A stretch of DNA of 64,000 nt from Glandiceps talaboti (taxonomy: Eukaryota > Hemichordata > Enteropneusta > Spengelidae), in assembly GCF_964340395.1 (NCBI RefSeq), contig NC_135564.1:7835361-7899360 (forward strand), given 5' to 3'. The notes under the pieces are model-generated. The model made no database searches and was not told where the DNA came from. It was given only the letters and a program-made list of their open reading frames with translations. Below, piece by piece: positions 20,733 through 38,200 of the stretch (position 1 is the stretch's first letter; each line of letters opens with the position of its first letter). A program made the position numbers and the translations under genes.

Positions 20733-21723
20733 ATGAAGTGTACAGTACAAGAAATTCTGCAAAATTACACGCGGTAAACGGTCGGCTGCTTATTTGGCTT
20801 CATTTAGCACGAAGAGAGTTATAATTCAAGCACAACATATTGCAAACCATCCCCTTTCAGACCGTCCATCAGAATTTTCGCATCTCCACATTTTCGTGCC
20901 CCCTTTTCCTTTTTCTCCTCAGCCCTTTTGCCAAAATACAGTAGTACCAAATCCGATAAGGAGGCGTGTAACTGGGCGATGGAATTCGTGACTGCAAATG
21001 CTTCAAAATTATTTTCATTTTCACTTTATTTCCAAATGTCCTTACCTTGTGATCTTTTGCGAAATTTTCTTCACAATAAATGTTTGATTTCCTCTGTATT
21101 TTTCTCGCCAATATATTTGTAATGAAACTAACAACGTAACGTGTTATAAACACAGCAAACATCTCTCATATTCCCATTTCGTTTATTTACCTTCACAACT
21201 ACAATAGTATTTGCAAATAGAGAAGTGGCGATTGCTATTTTATATTTACATTGTCTGTGACTTAAAAAGACATGGCTTAACCCTCTGACAAGTTGTCTGT
21301 AGGTGTGACAGTTATCAAATACTGGGTCCAGTCAAAGTTTGACAGCACTTCATAGAAATGCAACGTACTTAGTCGAGTCTAGTACCTTGTAGGCCCTGTA
21401 CTCGTATTCTTGATTTGCATATAGTATAGTCTGCAAGGTACGCCATGACGACGTATCTTACAGTCTATATATAGTAACCACTGTATAATATCATATCTCG
21501 ATCTGTACACTTACTGTACTACGAACTATTCGTAAATGTACCGGTATTTTTAGTCATTTACATTGTGTTGTCTAGATTTGACAATAGTTTGTCGTATTGA
21601 TAGATAAGTGAAATTTCACTATAAATTGAAACTACCACCATTCATTTTACACTCGATTTATCGATTGTGGAATGGCTCTTTTCCAAATTCTTCGATATAT
21701 ACGGACACAATAACCTACACATC

Positions 21724-21820
21724 TGGACTGTAAGGTACGTCGTGTTACTCCGCCCTCACCGGCGTGCGAGGGGTTGACCGATGTGTGAGGGGGCCCGGTC
21801 ATGGCGTACCTTACAGACTA
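21724..21820. mobile_element. Short terminal-inverted-repeat element (CTGTAAGGTACG ends), copy 2
   Basis: This is the better-preserved copy: CTGTAAGGTACGTCGTG at the left and CATGGCGTACCTTACAG at the right, flanked by AGA/ACTA. Confidence 0.65.
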
Positions 21821-22009
21821 CCTTCACATCACATCATGTGTACTTGTAGTCGTCGGATGAGTTCGCCGAAATCTTTACGGACGAGAAATTTATTAGTATA
21901 GGTTTCGGTTGGACCGTAATTACTTAAAGACACCAAGAGGGGCTTATTCTCATTTATGAGAAAGGTTGGCCACCAAACTTTAGGGACATTTTTTATTTCT
22001 GGAACATAC

Positions 22010-23012
22010 TTCTTGTAAAAGAAATTATTAAAATTATTATTCAAAAATTATTTAATGATAAATCAAAGTTTGAACAACTACATACAACATTTTGTAAGCA
22101 AATACTAGGTTTAAATGAACATGCCACAAATACTGCTGTTAGAGCAGAGAAGTAGGCAGCTATCCAGTTATTGTAAAAGTTTGTGTTCAAGTGTTAAAAT
22201 TCTGGAATAGAATAAAAAGTAAAGATTGCAGTCAACTAGTTCACTATGCTTTCATCACAGAAAAAAAATAGCAAGCTTAATACATGGTCAACTTTCATTG
22301 AGAAAATAAAAACATGTAACTGAAGCTGGTGAGGACATCAAAGATATCCAAACTTTTGAAAGTAAACTAAATCAAATATATATATGACTAACATTTGGGT
22401 ACCAAATCTTCACAAATTAAATAATAATAAATTACGCACTTACAACAAATTCAAATTAACCTATGATTTGAACCATATCTAGACTTAGAGCATAATGTCA
22501 GTCACAGAATTAGCATCGCCAAATTCAGAATATCGGCACATAATTTACCTATTGAAAAAACAAGATATATTGGCGTACCTCCAGAGCAAAGATTTTTGTA
22601 AGATGTGTACAACACAGTCTGTTGGCAATGAAATTCATGCTTTACTAGAATGTAAAAAACCATTCCAATAATAAAGCCAAAATCAAAATTTAATAAGTTA
22701 TCAGTCTACGATGAAACTATATCAAAACTAACAAATATTGATGCATTCCATTAACTAATGAGAACTAAGGATGGGTTTATTGCCAACAGTATGGGTAAAT
22801 TCATTAACACTATTACTCAAATCAAATCGGTTTAACTTTTTTGCAATCATTAGTAGTTGGGTGTTATTTTATTGTTGTGTAGTTACATTGTATTCAGTAT
22901 ATCATTGACCATAAATTATGTTCTTATATGACGTAATTTCGTTTCAAATAAAATATACTCTACTCTACTCTACTCTACTCTTCTCTACTCTATTCTACTC
23001 TACTTCTTGTAT
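22010..23012 (+). mobile_element. LINE 3' fragment, copy 2
   Basis: Duplicate of the fragment at 14040. The frame is better kept at its start (FCKQILGLNEHATNTAVRAE). The zinc-knuckle-like FCKMCTTQSVGNEIHALLEC segment is also present, and the (TACTC)n tail at 22949-23002 is longer than in copy 1. Confidence 0.72.
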
Positions 23013-23265
23013 GGTTATGGCGTCGAATGCGCATGTGTTATGTAAAAACACACCAGCTAGCTCAATCAATGTTAATGTGATAGCATATTATCTGATGGTA
23101 TTACACCGAGACGTTATCCTTCCCCACTTAGATTACATTTGATTCCAAGCACTGATTATGTCTTTTTATCGAAACGATTAATACTTCTGTTGCATTACCA
23201 TTTGGATGTGACTGCAGATATATTTAGCAAATCTAAATTCATCACTGCAAAGTTTGCATTTTTGT

Positions 23266-26895
<3,630 letters not shown>

Positions 26896-27285
26896 TCTGG
26901 AGAAGCCTGATGTAACCGAAAGGGTGTACGTGTATTAAAAAAGTAACACGTCACCAGTTCCGTGACCGTGACCCGCGCGTGAGTGCAATGGGGGTAAAGG
27001 TGAAATTTAACCAGCGCCGTAACTGGCAGTTCTTCCTGCTTCTCTTGTTTCCTAAAAAGTCCCCCTCCCCTCTTCCTTTCTTTGAAACAGGGCGCCGAAA
27101 AAATAAAAAAAATCCATGGTTAGGACAAGATCCCACCGCTACCAGCACATTGTTGAATTTAAAGGCATTGGTTTTTCACAATACTAGCACAATGGATCTA
27201 ATTCACTGAGCTGAAGGCCAAAAGTCCCAAAACTACTCGGGCGCACTATCGCCGGAGATTGTCGGAACCGGCCAAGGTCAACATC

Positions 27286-28584
27286 TCCGCTCAAACACAT
27301 CATTTGATAACATGATATCCTACATCACTCCTGTGAGACCCACTCCTTTCCTAGATCCTCACACCACACCACACCACACTACACCACACCACACCACACC
27401 ACACCACACCACACCACACCACACCACACCACACCACACCACAACTAACAATGTATTCACTACTGATTGTCAACAGCGATAAGACTGGTATGTCCTATCA
27501 TCGCGATACAATGGTGACAGTAGCGGGGTGTGGCAGCATATAGTAAATTTGTACTGTGGTGGCAGCAGTGGGATTCCAAACTCACAAAATCATGCAGAGT
27601 TAGATATATGTAGTAATGTAATACAATGAGTCAAGTAAAATGTAACTTTCTCCCCAAAATTTCATTTTCAAAAAAATGGCCCTCCCCATTCGGCGGTTGA
27701 AAAAAATGACCCCCCTCTTGTAATTACTGACCGCTCCCCAAGTGCGGTTAAGCATGATGACTTGACGGAGTGAAATGATGTACTAGTAGACGAGTTTGTC
27801 TAATAAAAGGAGACCAGCAAATGCTCACAAAGCACTGCGTATGACTTTTTGATACAAAGGACAAGGTTTGGATTACCAATGTGATTGATGAACTAATATT
27901 CTTGTATTCAACGTTTCTGAAAAAAAAAGATTTGTGGAGTCCGCGTCAAATTCATCTGTTTTGTGAGGATGGAATGTTATGGGTGACAAACTTCAAACGT
28001 ATATATGATTGTGCTGCCCACTTTAATTTGCGACTGTTTTCCATAATCCATAACACATTTGATACACCGTTTTGATATTTGGCAACAACCTTTTACTGTA
28101 ATGACGTATGGATATGGTTTCTCTGAACACAACCAGTTCAATCTTAGCCTTTCTTGTGAGTTTACTTCAAAGTTGGGCTTTTTAGATCTTTCATATCGAT
28201 AGTGCGCCACCATGCGGTCATTAATCGATATCATTTTAACAGAGAACTTATGGAAATAGCGAACTTGTCGGGTAATATAAATAACGACATATTTTGCATT
28301 GTAAATAGAATGTACTTACGCTTTTCTTGACTAATCATACTTTATTAAATAAAAACCAGTGCTTGACGTTGTAAATAAATAGGATTTACATATACAACGA
28401 GTGACAGTTGAGGAGAAATATTTTAGTCACTTTTTGTAGAGAGAGCGAGAGAGGGGGCTGGAGATATGAAATTAACCATTGAGTCAAATCAAGTAACTAT
28501 CCTTGCGTCACTTTGTACAAGAATGAAAATGAAATTAGTGAAAATGTTATATAAGTGTTTCATTTTGACATTTGTCAACAGTTA
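27286..28584. other. Segment present only in duplication copy 2
   Basis: Copy 1 jumps from GGTCAA directly to TATAAACCTTTTGATAA, whereas copy 2 has 1.3 kb between these points. The segment includes the (ACACC)n tract and no supported gene. GTCAA occurs at both edges in copy 2, which fits a deletion from copy 1 by short homology. Confidence 0.65.
27357..27443 (+). repeat. (ACACC)n pentanucleotide repeat
   Basis: About 17 ACACC units with one ACACT variant. Confidence 0.97.
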
Positions 28585-28680
28585 TTATAAACCTTTGATA
28601 ACATTAAAAAAGAGGCTCGGCATAATTGTTTGGGAATTTGACATTTGTAGCTCGTTTCCACACTCACAATTTTTAGCTCA

Positions 28681-29026
28681 AATTATGGCAGCATATTTTT
28701 TTTCTGTCTTGAGTTGGTTAGCAATTGTATTCCATTTTTTTCTCTCGAAAATCTTCCCTAGATATCAAATGGTGTACCATGGGTCAACCGCATTTTACAA
28801 CTTGACTTCTGACGTTGCTTGAGCAATTACTAAGGGAAGGACGTTTTACAGAACACTTTGAAGACAGACCTTTACTATAATTTATTTCCAACCCTGCTCG
28901 GTGGTACTTAGCAAATATATTTCTGCTTGTGAATCTTGGTCTAAATGTTTCGATCGACATCAGTGGGTACATTAATATACTTCGGTCCACACACACACGA
29001 TCACGGGTTTCGAAACTGAGAGCTGA
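28681..29026. other. Intergenic flank between the duplication and the CNTNAP-like gene
   Basis: No exon chain supported. A 118-codon open frame at 28466-28822 crosses the duplication boundary and has no recognisable domain. Confidence 0.4.
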
Positions 29027-29032
29027 TATAAA
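29027..29032 (+). promoter_or_regulatory. Candidate TATA box of the CNTNAP-like gene
   Basis: TATAAA lies 121 nt before the ATG at 29153. If used, transcription would start near 29057, leaving a leader of about 95 nt. The position is plausible but unproven; many genes of this type lack a TATA box. Confidence 0.3.
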
Positions 29033-29152
29033 CAGAGCGCCCTCAGCGAGTGAATTATCGTTCGGTTTCACTGATTGCATGCAAGGTAAGAATATTGTCA
29101 TGTGACCTTACCAGAAGCCAAGCGTGTTTGTAACGATTACCACACAACCACC

Positions 29153-29216
29153 ATGGCTGTGGTTCGGATGCTGTTAGCTGTGTTACTCGGAGTGACTATT
29201 GTGACCGCACAGACAG
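29153..29216 (+). CDS. CNTNAP-like exon 1: signal peptide
   Basis: The exon encodes 21 residues with an LLAVLLGVTIVTA hydrophobic core, and stops at a CAG|GTAAGT donor. The nearest in-frame partner exon found is 29.2 kb away. The split codon (G plus AT) gives Asp right before the first discoidin cysteine, where a mature N-terminus is expected. Confidence 0.82.
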
Positions 29217-32200
29217 GTAAGTGACCAATAAAATATGTGATATATTGCGTCTGTAAATTGCACTGTCGCCGCGCTGCTAACGCAAGGTATAATTCCACAC
29301 GTCTGTGCAGCAAGCCAATCTCTGGGCGTAAATTTACAAGATGGCGACTAAATCAATGGTGTATATCGTTCGATTTGGGATCAAAACAGATCAAAAATGT
29401 TATTTCCAGCGCCTAACCAGGCTTATCTAACGTCATGACGTTTAGTGTTTAGAGCCTGTCAGATGAATGTAATTCAAATTATGATATATAGTTTTATTAG
29501 CCACTTGTGTCCGACGTTAGGTGACCGAGGGAGTGCAGCTCACTCAGGTAGTTGTATTTGCATAACATAGAATGGGGGCCAGTGAGCGTCCCTTTTTCTT
29601 TTCACTTGCAAATATCACTTTCAGTGAGCTGATCCGACCTAAATGTGAGCTGTCAGCTAAAATCTCATTGTTTCCCGCTTACGGCGGTAAAAGTGCAATC
29701 GTCAAAATCTAGTCGTGTAGTGAAAATATCTACCGAATCGTGTACACAGGTGTACTGTGCGTGTGTTATTATTATCATCATTTCTGCGAAAACATGCAAT
29801 CAGTAACTCAACAGGAAATAGAGTCATCGGGAAAGAATGGAATATGTGTTACTTTTGTATTACAGTATATGCAAATGTTTCACGGCAACGTTTTCTTGTC
29901 TTTTCTAAAGTGAAGTCGTAAACATGAAAGTCTACAGTATACCGTACACCATTGATTAGAACTTGAAGTTTGCACTGTGTCAAAACACAACAATTATTGA
30001 GTGTAGTGTAGTAATTTGACAAAGTGGACTATGCCCAAGGTGGCCCAGGCATAGAGGTCATATAGTGGTGAAAGGTGTGACCTGATTCACCACAATTCAA
30101 ATATTTGTCGCATTTTAGTCAGTTCATTCACAAATGAAGACTGAAGTAGAGATTTTAGTTCCCAGCCTACCAAGAAATAGCCTTATTTTATAAGAACTGA
30201 GTCTTAGTAGGGCTATATGAAAAGAGAATAAACAGAACAATTGTTCCGGTTAAGTGTTGTTTATCCCAGTCTGATACAACAAATGAAAAATTGTGTGCGT
30301 ACAAAGTTAACATTACAGGTGTTGGCAGAATTATTGTTATTGTAAAAAAATTGTGCAAAATTAGTATTACTCGGACATCTATAAAAAACAATATGTGAAT
30401 GAGCAATATATTATAATAGCTGATTCAGCAGTTCCACATGTATTTGTGGTCTGTGTATGAGTAAAAATAACCATAAAAAATTTAAAATTATGGAAATATT
30501 AAAGACAATAAAATAACTCTAATAACATGGACCATGAATGAAGAAAATGTGCCACTGTTATAGATTTACATGGTGTGTAAATATGAAATTGAAACTATAT
30601 ATAGAAATGTAACTCAAAGGAAAAGGAATACATATCTATATGTATTGTAAGAAATTGAATGCTTGCCTGGTAAAGAAACTTTGAACTCTGAAATTGATTT
30701 AATAATAATTCAAAACATTAGAGTTGCTAGTCAGTCATGCATTAATTATAATATGACTTGTGAGGACAACTTATTCTCAAATTACTTATTAATTTCCACA
30801 AAACATATAAAAATAAAAAAATAAGTCGAGATGGAATTATTATTATTCTCAAATTCAAAGTGCAGTGTCTTGATTTTACAGAAAAGTGTGGTTCCATTTT
30901 GTATTCCTTTTTTGTTGAACTCTACACATTATTTAGTATGTATAGGTGTAGGTATTACATTTTCATCAAGGTAATGATCCCAGGTTGTAATCCTGATTAT
31001 TCAGTAGTACAAATTAATTAATTGACTGTATTTGAAACTTGAAGTAAGTTCTATACCTTATCAAATGTATTTATATACTCAAACTGTTTCACATCCATTC
31101 TCACAAGTCGAAGTACAATTTCTTCGGCTGACGCAATGGGTATGTTTCAAATGGTACATGTACCGTAAAGTGGTCTGTGGTTTACAGCATTGTTTCACAT
31201 CTGGAATTTTCAAACATGATAAAGTATATCGTATCAAAAGTGAAACTTTTTACTGTGTTTTATGGTATGTATGAAATGCCGTCTTGCGTGGGTGGCATAA
31301 CTGACCATGGTCCTGGTTTCACTGTATAGTTTTCATTTCGATCATCAAGCCCATAATCACTGCTTCTGGTCCTGGACTAATTTACATAATAGCTACTGTA
31401 TATACTGTATGCTTCATTTAATGCTATTATCATATTTGCCAGACAATGCTATTATCATATTTGCCAGACAAAATGTTAATTAATTAATTAATGCAGTCGG
31501 ATTGGTATTATTGAAGACAAACTAAACTGTACATGAATATAATTTTGATAATGGATCATGTTGTCAAAAAGCAATAAATGTCAAATGTTTGAAAGAGTAT
31601 GCAACTGTCTAGTTTCTAATATAAATACCACTATGGCACTAAAGTTTACAGATGATACCTCTTTAGCTCCTTAGACCTATCAACTCTGTTCTTGTTTATT
31701 TGTTAAACAGCTGAGCTCCTGACCTTTAATGTCTGTGATGTAATGATAGATTATGATAGATGGTATATATGCTATTGCTTGGTCTGGATGACCAGCCTGT
31801 GGTGTGAGTAAAGGTATAACGATACTGTATAGGAACTAGACTAGCTGTTGCTAGAAGTGGGTAGGGGAAGGGTTGAAACAGACAGAGAGATCTATATATT
31901 GTACAGTAGTTTCTAAGATACAGACATTCCTGCCAAGCTATCAGTCAGCACTCATGTTGTGGTTTAGAGACAAAGTTGTACAAAATGACATATCTTACAG
32001 TGTAATTGTACAGACGCAGTTCAATATTTTCTATCTGCTCACAAATCTCTGCAATCTCTCTGTCTCACCAAAAAAATGGAAGATTTAATGCGATAGATGC
32101 CTTCATTTTGCCAAAATCACTTTACCATGTTGCTTAAATCTATCTTCCATCATATCTTGAATTTGATGTAGTTATACAAATGTACAATGTAAGTATACAG

Positions 32201-35200
32201 TAAGTTACTGTATATCTTGTACTTGTAATTATGTTCACATCGAGTGTGACCCTTTTCGTTAAATTCAAATAATATCAAAAAATTTGTGCTGGGCACATGC
32301 ATACAAATGTATGAAATAAACCACTTTACATGTTTAGTCAACTTTGACAGTCAGTGTCATACCATGGAAGTATATCCCACTTTTACTTCCATGGTCATAC
32401 ATACAATATACTTAGTTCATGTCTAGATAATCATTAAACACTGACACTTTGCCTTCATTATTGTTGTGTCGTGTTGCAACAAAAACAAACCTTATATCCT
32501 CCATTGTAAGATTTACTGAGGGTGGGAATACAGGGCTTGAAATTAACAGTAGTCCTGTGTCGTGCATAATTTGGTAGCCCACTCAGGCTACCATTGATTA
32601 TGTGATGATTTATAAAGGATGGAAGATTTATGGATGTTATTTTAGTAATACGCATACATGTACATGTATTTCCAATAGAGGAGAGCTGTCTCCAATTCAG
32701 CAATATAGGACTATTGGTCACCATCATTAGACTACCACTTTCTGAAATTGGTAACCCACTTGGACTACCAAAGAAAAAAAGTTAATTTCGAGTTCTGAAA
32801 TACAACATATGATCTGTTCCTATTGTAAAGAGAGAATTGAAATGACATATCAACATTATTTATATGTTGGATGGACTTCTCCCTTGATGATATAATACAT
32901 ATACAGTGTTAGTTGCACACTTTGTCTTCAATTTATGGAAATTTTTGTTACAGTTCAAAGAATTGTTTATAATTCTTGCACAGTTGAACTATGGACGCTA
33001 TTCAAACAAACACATCATATATTTCAAACAAAATATTTATGCACATTGTAGGCATGGCTCCCCTGTTATGAAATATACTCATAAATATTATTTAGTGGTA
33101 TGCAAATACAGTATTTTACATGTTTACTATGCACTGCAATATGAGGTGGGGGTGATCACAATTTATATTCAGATTTCTTGTGAGCAGGAAAGTTTTTTTA
33201 TCTAGTATTTACTAGCTCCTTTCCGGCTTGGAAACACAGGAATAATACTCCCATTTCCCATTTCATTAACATGTGTTACATGTATGTTTTTGTAGCTCCT
33301 AGAAGGGGTTAATGGCTGCTTCAGCCAAAGTCGTCAACACCAGACTAGCCCACAGGTTATATGCTTGGTTATACATATACATGTAGTATTGAAATGGGAG
33401 TTTTTGTCTGTAAATTTCTCATTAATTAAAAGGGGGGGGGGGGGGGGGGTTTTTCGGTCAATCATCATAAAAATACACTGAAATATACTTTCTGTATCAT
33501 ATGCCTTGTATTTGGTATAGGAGGTTAGATATGTTTTTGAGGTACTAACTTACAGTAATAACAAATAGAAAGTCTGCAATGAATGAAAATTAGGTGAAAT
33601 AATAAATTGACATGGAAATTATCTCAAGAAGTTCATTACCAATCTAGCAGTCATGGCGACATGTATGATTATAGTGACAGCCTAAATACCAGTGTTTAGA
33701 TTCTTGTAATTGGTATTTTAGGTATTACAGTATTAGGATATGATATGACTGTGATAATCAGACATTGTGCATGTAACATTACATTGTATGTGACATGATG
33801 AACATTAATTTGTATATAAGGGGTTGGTGTTAAAAACCTATTACTAAAACATGCCATATAAAATTAGATTGTAAAAAAAAATATGTCATATTTTTGTGCA
33901 CTTGTCTGAGTCATTGTCAGGTGATTTTTGATGAGTGTATTTGTATGGTGAATTGAATGGTACGTATGTTATCGTGTGGCACACAATCACATGTTGGTGA
34001 TTTGATGGTAATACACACCAATGAAATCAAATCATGTGAATTATTTATATCACAACTTCCAAAGGTGGTAGTCAGGGTCATATCTGTATTATCAGTAGCA
34101 TTCCAGCTTTTCCTTAACCATGCCAATATAGTTTCCTTCCTTGATTTCAAAATAATCAAGCCCCTCCAGAAATTCTAATGTAACTGATATTCGCAGTGTG
34201 TAGTTTCGTACAGTGGGATGGGTGCTGTATAGAAGGTATTCCCATAGTCTGTATTCATTGGTGCAGTGTGTACATTGTTGTTTCTGAGATATTGGGGAAA
34301 GGGGTTGGGTGTTGTGACAGTGTGGAATGTCTTATGCTGCATTCATTTTACTACATGGGTGTCAAGTGTAGAACAGTTTTTGCAGGGGTGTATGTGTGGG
34401 GTGGTATGTGGTATTTACAAAGCACTCCTATAGCCTGCATTCATTCTGATACATGCGGGTGCAGTGCAAACAATTTTTTGCAGATAGTGTTGTTTTGGGG
34501 TTGGGTGGGAGTATTTTGAATTTTGACATGTGTGTGAAAGTAGCAAGGTTTTTGTTATCGGTCAGTCAACCAGTGTCTGATCTAGACTGGAAGATAGCTA
34601 TTTCATCATGTTGTTCAGCGTTACATGTATAACCAGTCTCAGAGCTGGACACCACATACCCTAAGTCTAAGTGTTGTATATGTACATGTAGCTATGGCTG
34701 TATTGATATACTTCAGTAACTTCTGATAAGAATGTCTAACATGTCCAGCTACGGAAAATTAAACTGAAGAATGACAAACCATAACCAATGACATTGATTT
34801 TATGTATATACCTGAAGAGAAAGTTAACATTGAAAGATTAAGTGTCACACATTCTAATTATACATACTAGTAATTGAATGTGAGACTGTCCCTATGTATG
34901 CAGGTCTGTTTTCTATTGATGTACTGTAATTCATTACACTAGAATGCACATTGACCTCAAAAATAGTTTGGAAAGACACCTGACTCAACTTGAACCGTAT
35001 CCATTTCAAAACTATTTCCAGTAGTGTATGAACATCAATCATGCTATAATAGATGCCACAAAATGCAGTGAACTTGCACACACAATGTAGCTGTACCACG
35101 AAGTGACCCTGCCTTTACACATACATGGAGCTGATATGCACCCATACACTAGTGAACCCCGTAGTGACTTTATACACACTAGTGAAATCCACTGTGACTT

Positions 35201-38200
35201 TACACACACTAGTGAAACCAACAATGACGATGACTTTACACACACTAGTGAAACCAACAATGACGATGACTTTACACACACTATGTCACTAGTGAAACGC
35301 ACGATGACTTCACACACATTTGGTAAAACCCAGTGACTTTCAGTACACATGCATGAAACCCACAGTGACTTCACAGATATCTGAATCATACAAGTTTCCT
35401 GTTTTGTTTTTACTCATGTACAAACAATTGTGTCATTTAAAAACAAGTGTCGTACATGTACACCTACAGACATAATAGCGAAAGAGAAAGTGACTCATTA
35501 ATTCCATAACCGAAACATACACATGTACATTTCATCAACAAACAATATAAGTACAAGTGTACATTTAGGGAAATAGGTAAAAGATATCTGGGTTCATTCC
35601 TGGTCAATGGTCATTTTACCATGTCCTTAAAAAACAAAATTATTAGTACATTGATTGATGATTGCATGAGGGAAGCCATGATATTACCCAGCATCCTCCA
35701 TTCTGTTACCAGGGCTCCCAAACCTTAGCAACCACTGACTAAGCCTTATATTTAACACACCTGCTCACACACATGTAAACTGAAAGTAAAACAGAAAGTT
35801 GACACAGAAATTGAGAATTGCAACTCAAATGATGATACCCATCATGAATGCTGCCAGGCAAATCTATTAACATTGACATGGACGCAGTATCTCAGAGAGG
35901 ATTTATCGGGATAAGTATAAAGCTGTGGAAATAAGATACAGCAGAGCTGATAAATGGATCTTCTCTAGAACACGACTTAGTAATGATTTGTAGTGTCCAA
36001 TACACAACTGTATGTATACTAATTGACTATAAAAATGTTATGAGAACAGATAGGTAATCACTGTTAAAATCTGAAATCGTAAGAAATTCCAGTACTGTGG
36101 CCTATCATTAATGTAATTTTAGGAGGAACAGATATAATGCTCATAGATTTCCCAAGTGTACCATAATTTTTGTTCAGAACTTTGGTAAACATCTGAGCAA
36201 CTGGGGTAGAGGGTGGCCCTGTCCTGGGTGGGGGTGGGGTGGGGGTTGCAGGTTGAATTTGAATAGATTCCCAAGTGTGCCATAATTATGGTTGGGAAGT
36301 TTGAACTCCGGTAAACTATCTGAGCAATGCAGGAAGATTTTACCAATTTGTCGCCAATATACTAACTTAATACATTGACAAAAGATGTGGAAGTACAAAA
36401 GAATGGCTGTAATTTTAATAGATGCACACCTACCAGTTTATGTCTGTAATTTAAAAATCCATTTGTAGGAAATGAAGGTCTGAAAGATAAAGTGCATGTT
36501 TTCCTGAATGTTCCTGCAAATGACATCGTAATACAGTATATGCTGTCAGTACCAACATAATGTAGCCAGGACATTCAGTGGATACGGGACAAAAGGAGAT
36601 CGTAATTTGAAGTGAAAAGTAATATGAAATGAATGAGGCCATGCTGGAGGAGTTCTTGGCTAGTAACCATATACTGACTTCAATTTATACAAATTATGTA
36701 TTGGATTATGACATACAGAGAGAAAAGTTATAGTAGATACCCCATTTTATCTGCAATATATTTCTTTGTAAATTATAAAAGTAACAAAACCTAAGACAGA
36801 AAAAAAAAGTTTGACAGTTGCAAATAAAAGCTTGTCAATACCTTTTTCAGATGTTGATTACGGTTAGTGTACACTAGGGTAATGTCAAGTGTAGGGTTTG
36901 ATGCAATAAAAAATTGTAAATACTTAAAATTTACATACAGTAATCTCCCAAATTCTATGGGGACAAATTTTTGTCTTTTGATGTGGGAATTCTTGTAACC
37001 TTGGACGTTGTCTATGGAGTAATTTGACATACCATGGAAGTTACATCAAATGCAGTTAATTGTTAACTACAATGTATTCTATTTTATTGGTTAGTTGTAT
37101 TGAGATTGTTCTCTGTACAGACCCAGATATTCAAGTAATCTTCTTGAATCTACCCAGATTGTAATAAAGAGGGCATTGTATTTCTTTCTCTAGATCCAAA
37201 TTGTTTTCATGTCAATCTGGAGTCCACATATGTCATTGTGTCCCCAAACAAATGAAGTTCGGTTATTGAGCTTGTGTGATATCATTTGATCGTTCCTAAA
37301 AAGAGAAAAACAGTGAATATTATATCTGCCTACAGTTACAACTCCTTATATACGATGTACACATGATGTAGTACACTGCCCCAAATCGATGTACACATGA
37401 TGTAGTACACTGCCCCAACTCGATGTACACATGATGTAGTACACTGCCCCAAATCCACAAATCTGTTTTCAAGATGGTATCACTTTACTTTTTTTTATGG
37501 ATTAACAATCTAAAATTATGACCAAGCTCTCTTACCAAATGTTCTAAAGTTAGTAGTGTTACACTGCCCAAGAACACTTTATCGGCGACAATAAAAACAT
37601 ATATGCATTGAGTGACAGAGACAGCCATCAAAGCTTTAGCCACACATGTTAGTGCTATCTCAGCTGTGAGATTCCCCAACTTGCCCAGGGTTGTAAATGT
37701 AGGTGAACTGTACCTACGCATGTACCTGATCCACTTTTGTAGGGCCTCCTATTCATTCTAGAAACATCAAAGCTGTTGGGAAGTCTTGTGTGTCTTGATA
37801 TATTGGATGAGTAAAGACTGGTATTCAAAAATTTTTCGAACAATAGTTGGTTTTAAGCATGATTAGTTCACCAAGTATTAATCATCCAAATAGTCTACAT
37901 TGTACGTCCAATCATGTGATTTTAGGGGCCTTCATTTCAGTAGGATAATATATTCAAGTCAAAGTTGTTTGTGTTTTTTGAAATTGTTGACAGGGTATGC
38001 TTTGTTATGCCCTAATGGAAAACGTTACCGTCTAATCTTCGACATGGGATATCCAAAATGACAGACGATATTCTGACTTTTGGTTTCTTGCAGCCTTACT
38101 GTATACAACGTAGAGGACAAGTAGTGGCTGAGTGGTTTCTACCCTTGGGTTGTCTAAAATACAAGAAAATAAACAGAACATTAAATTGTATTGTTAAAAT

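Noticed and set aside
28466-28822. 118-codon plus-strand open frame as a small gene
   Set aside because: It crosses the end of the tandem duplication, lacks a domain and has no splice or promoter support.
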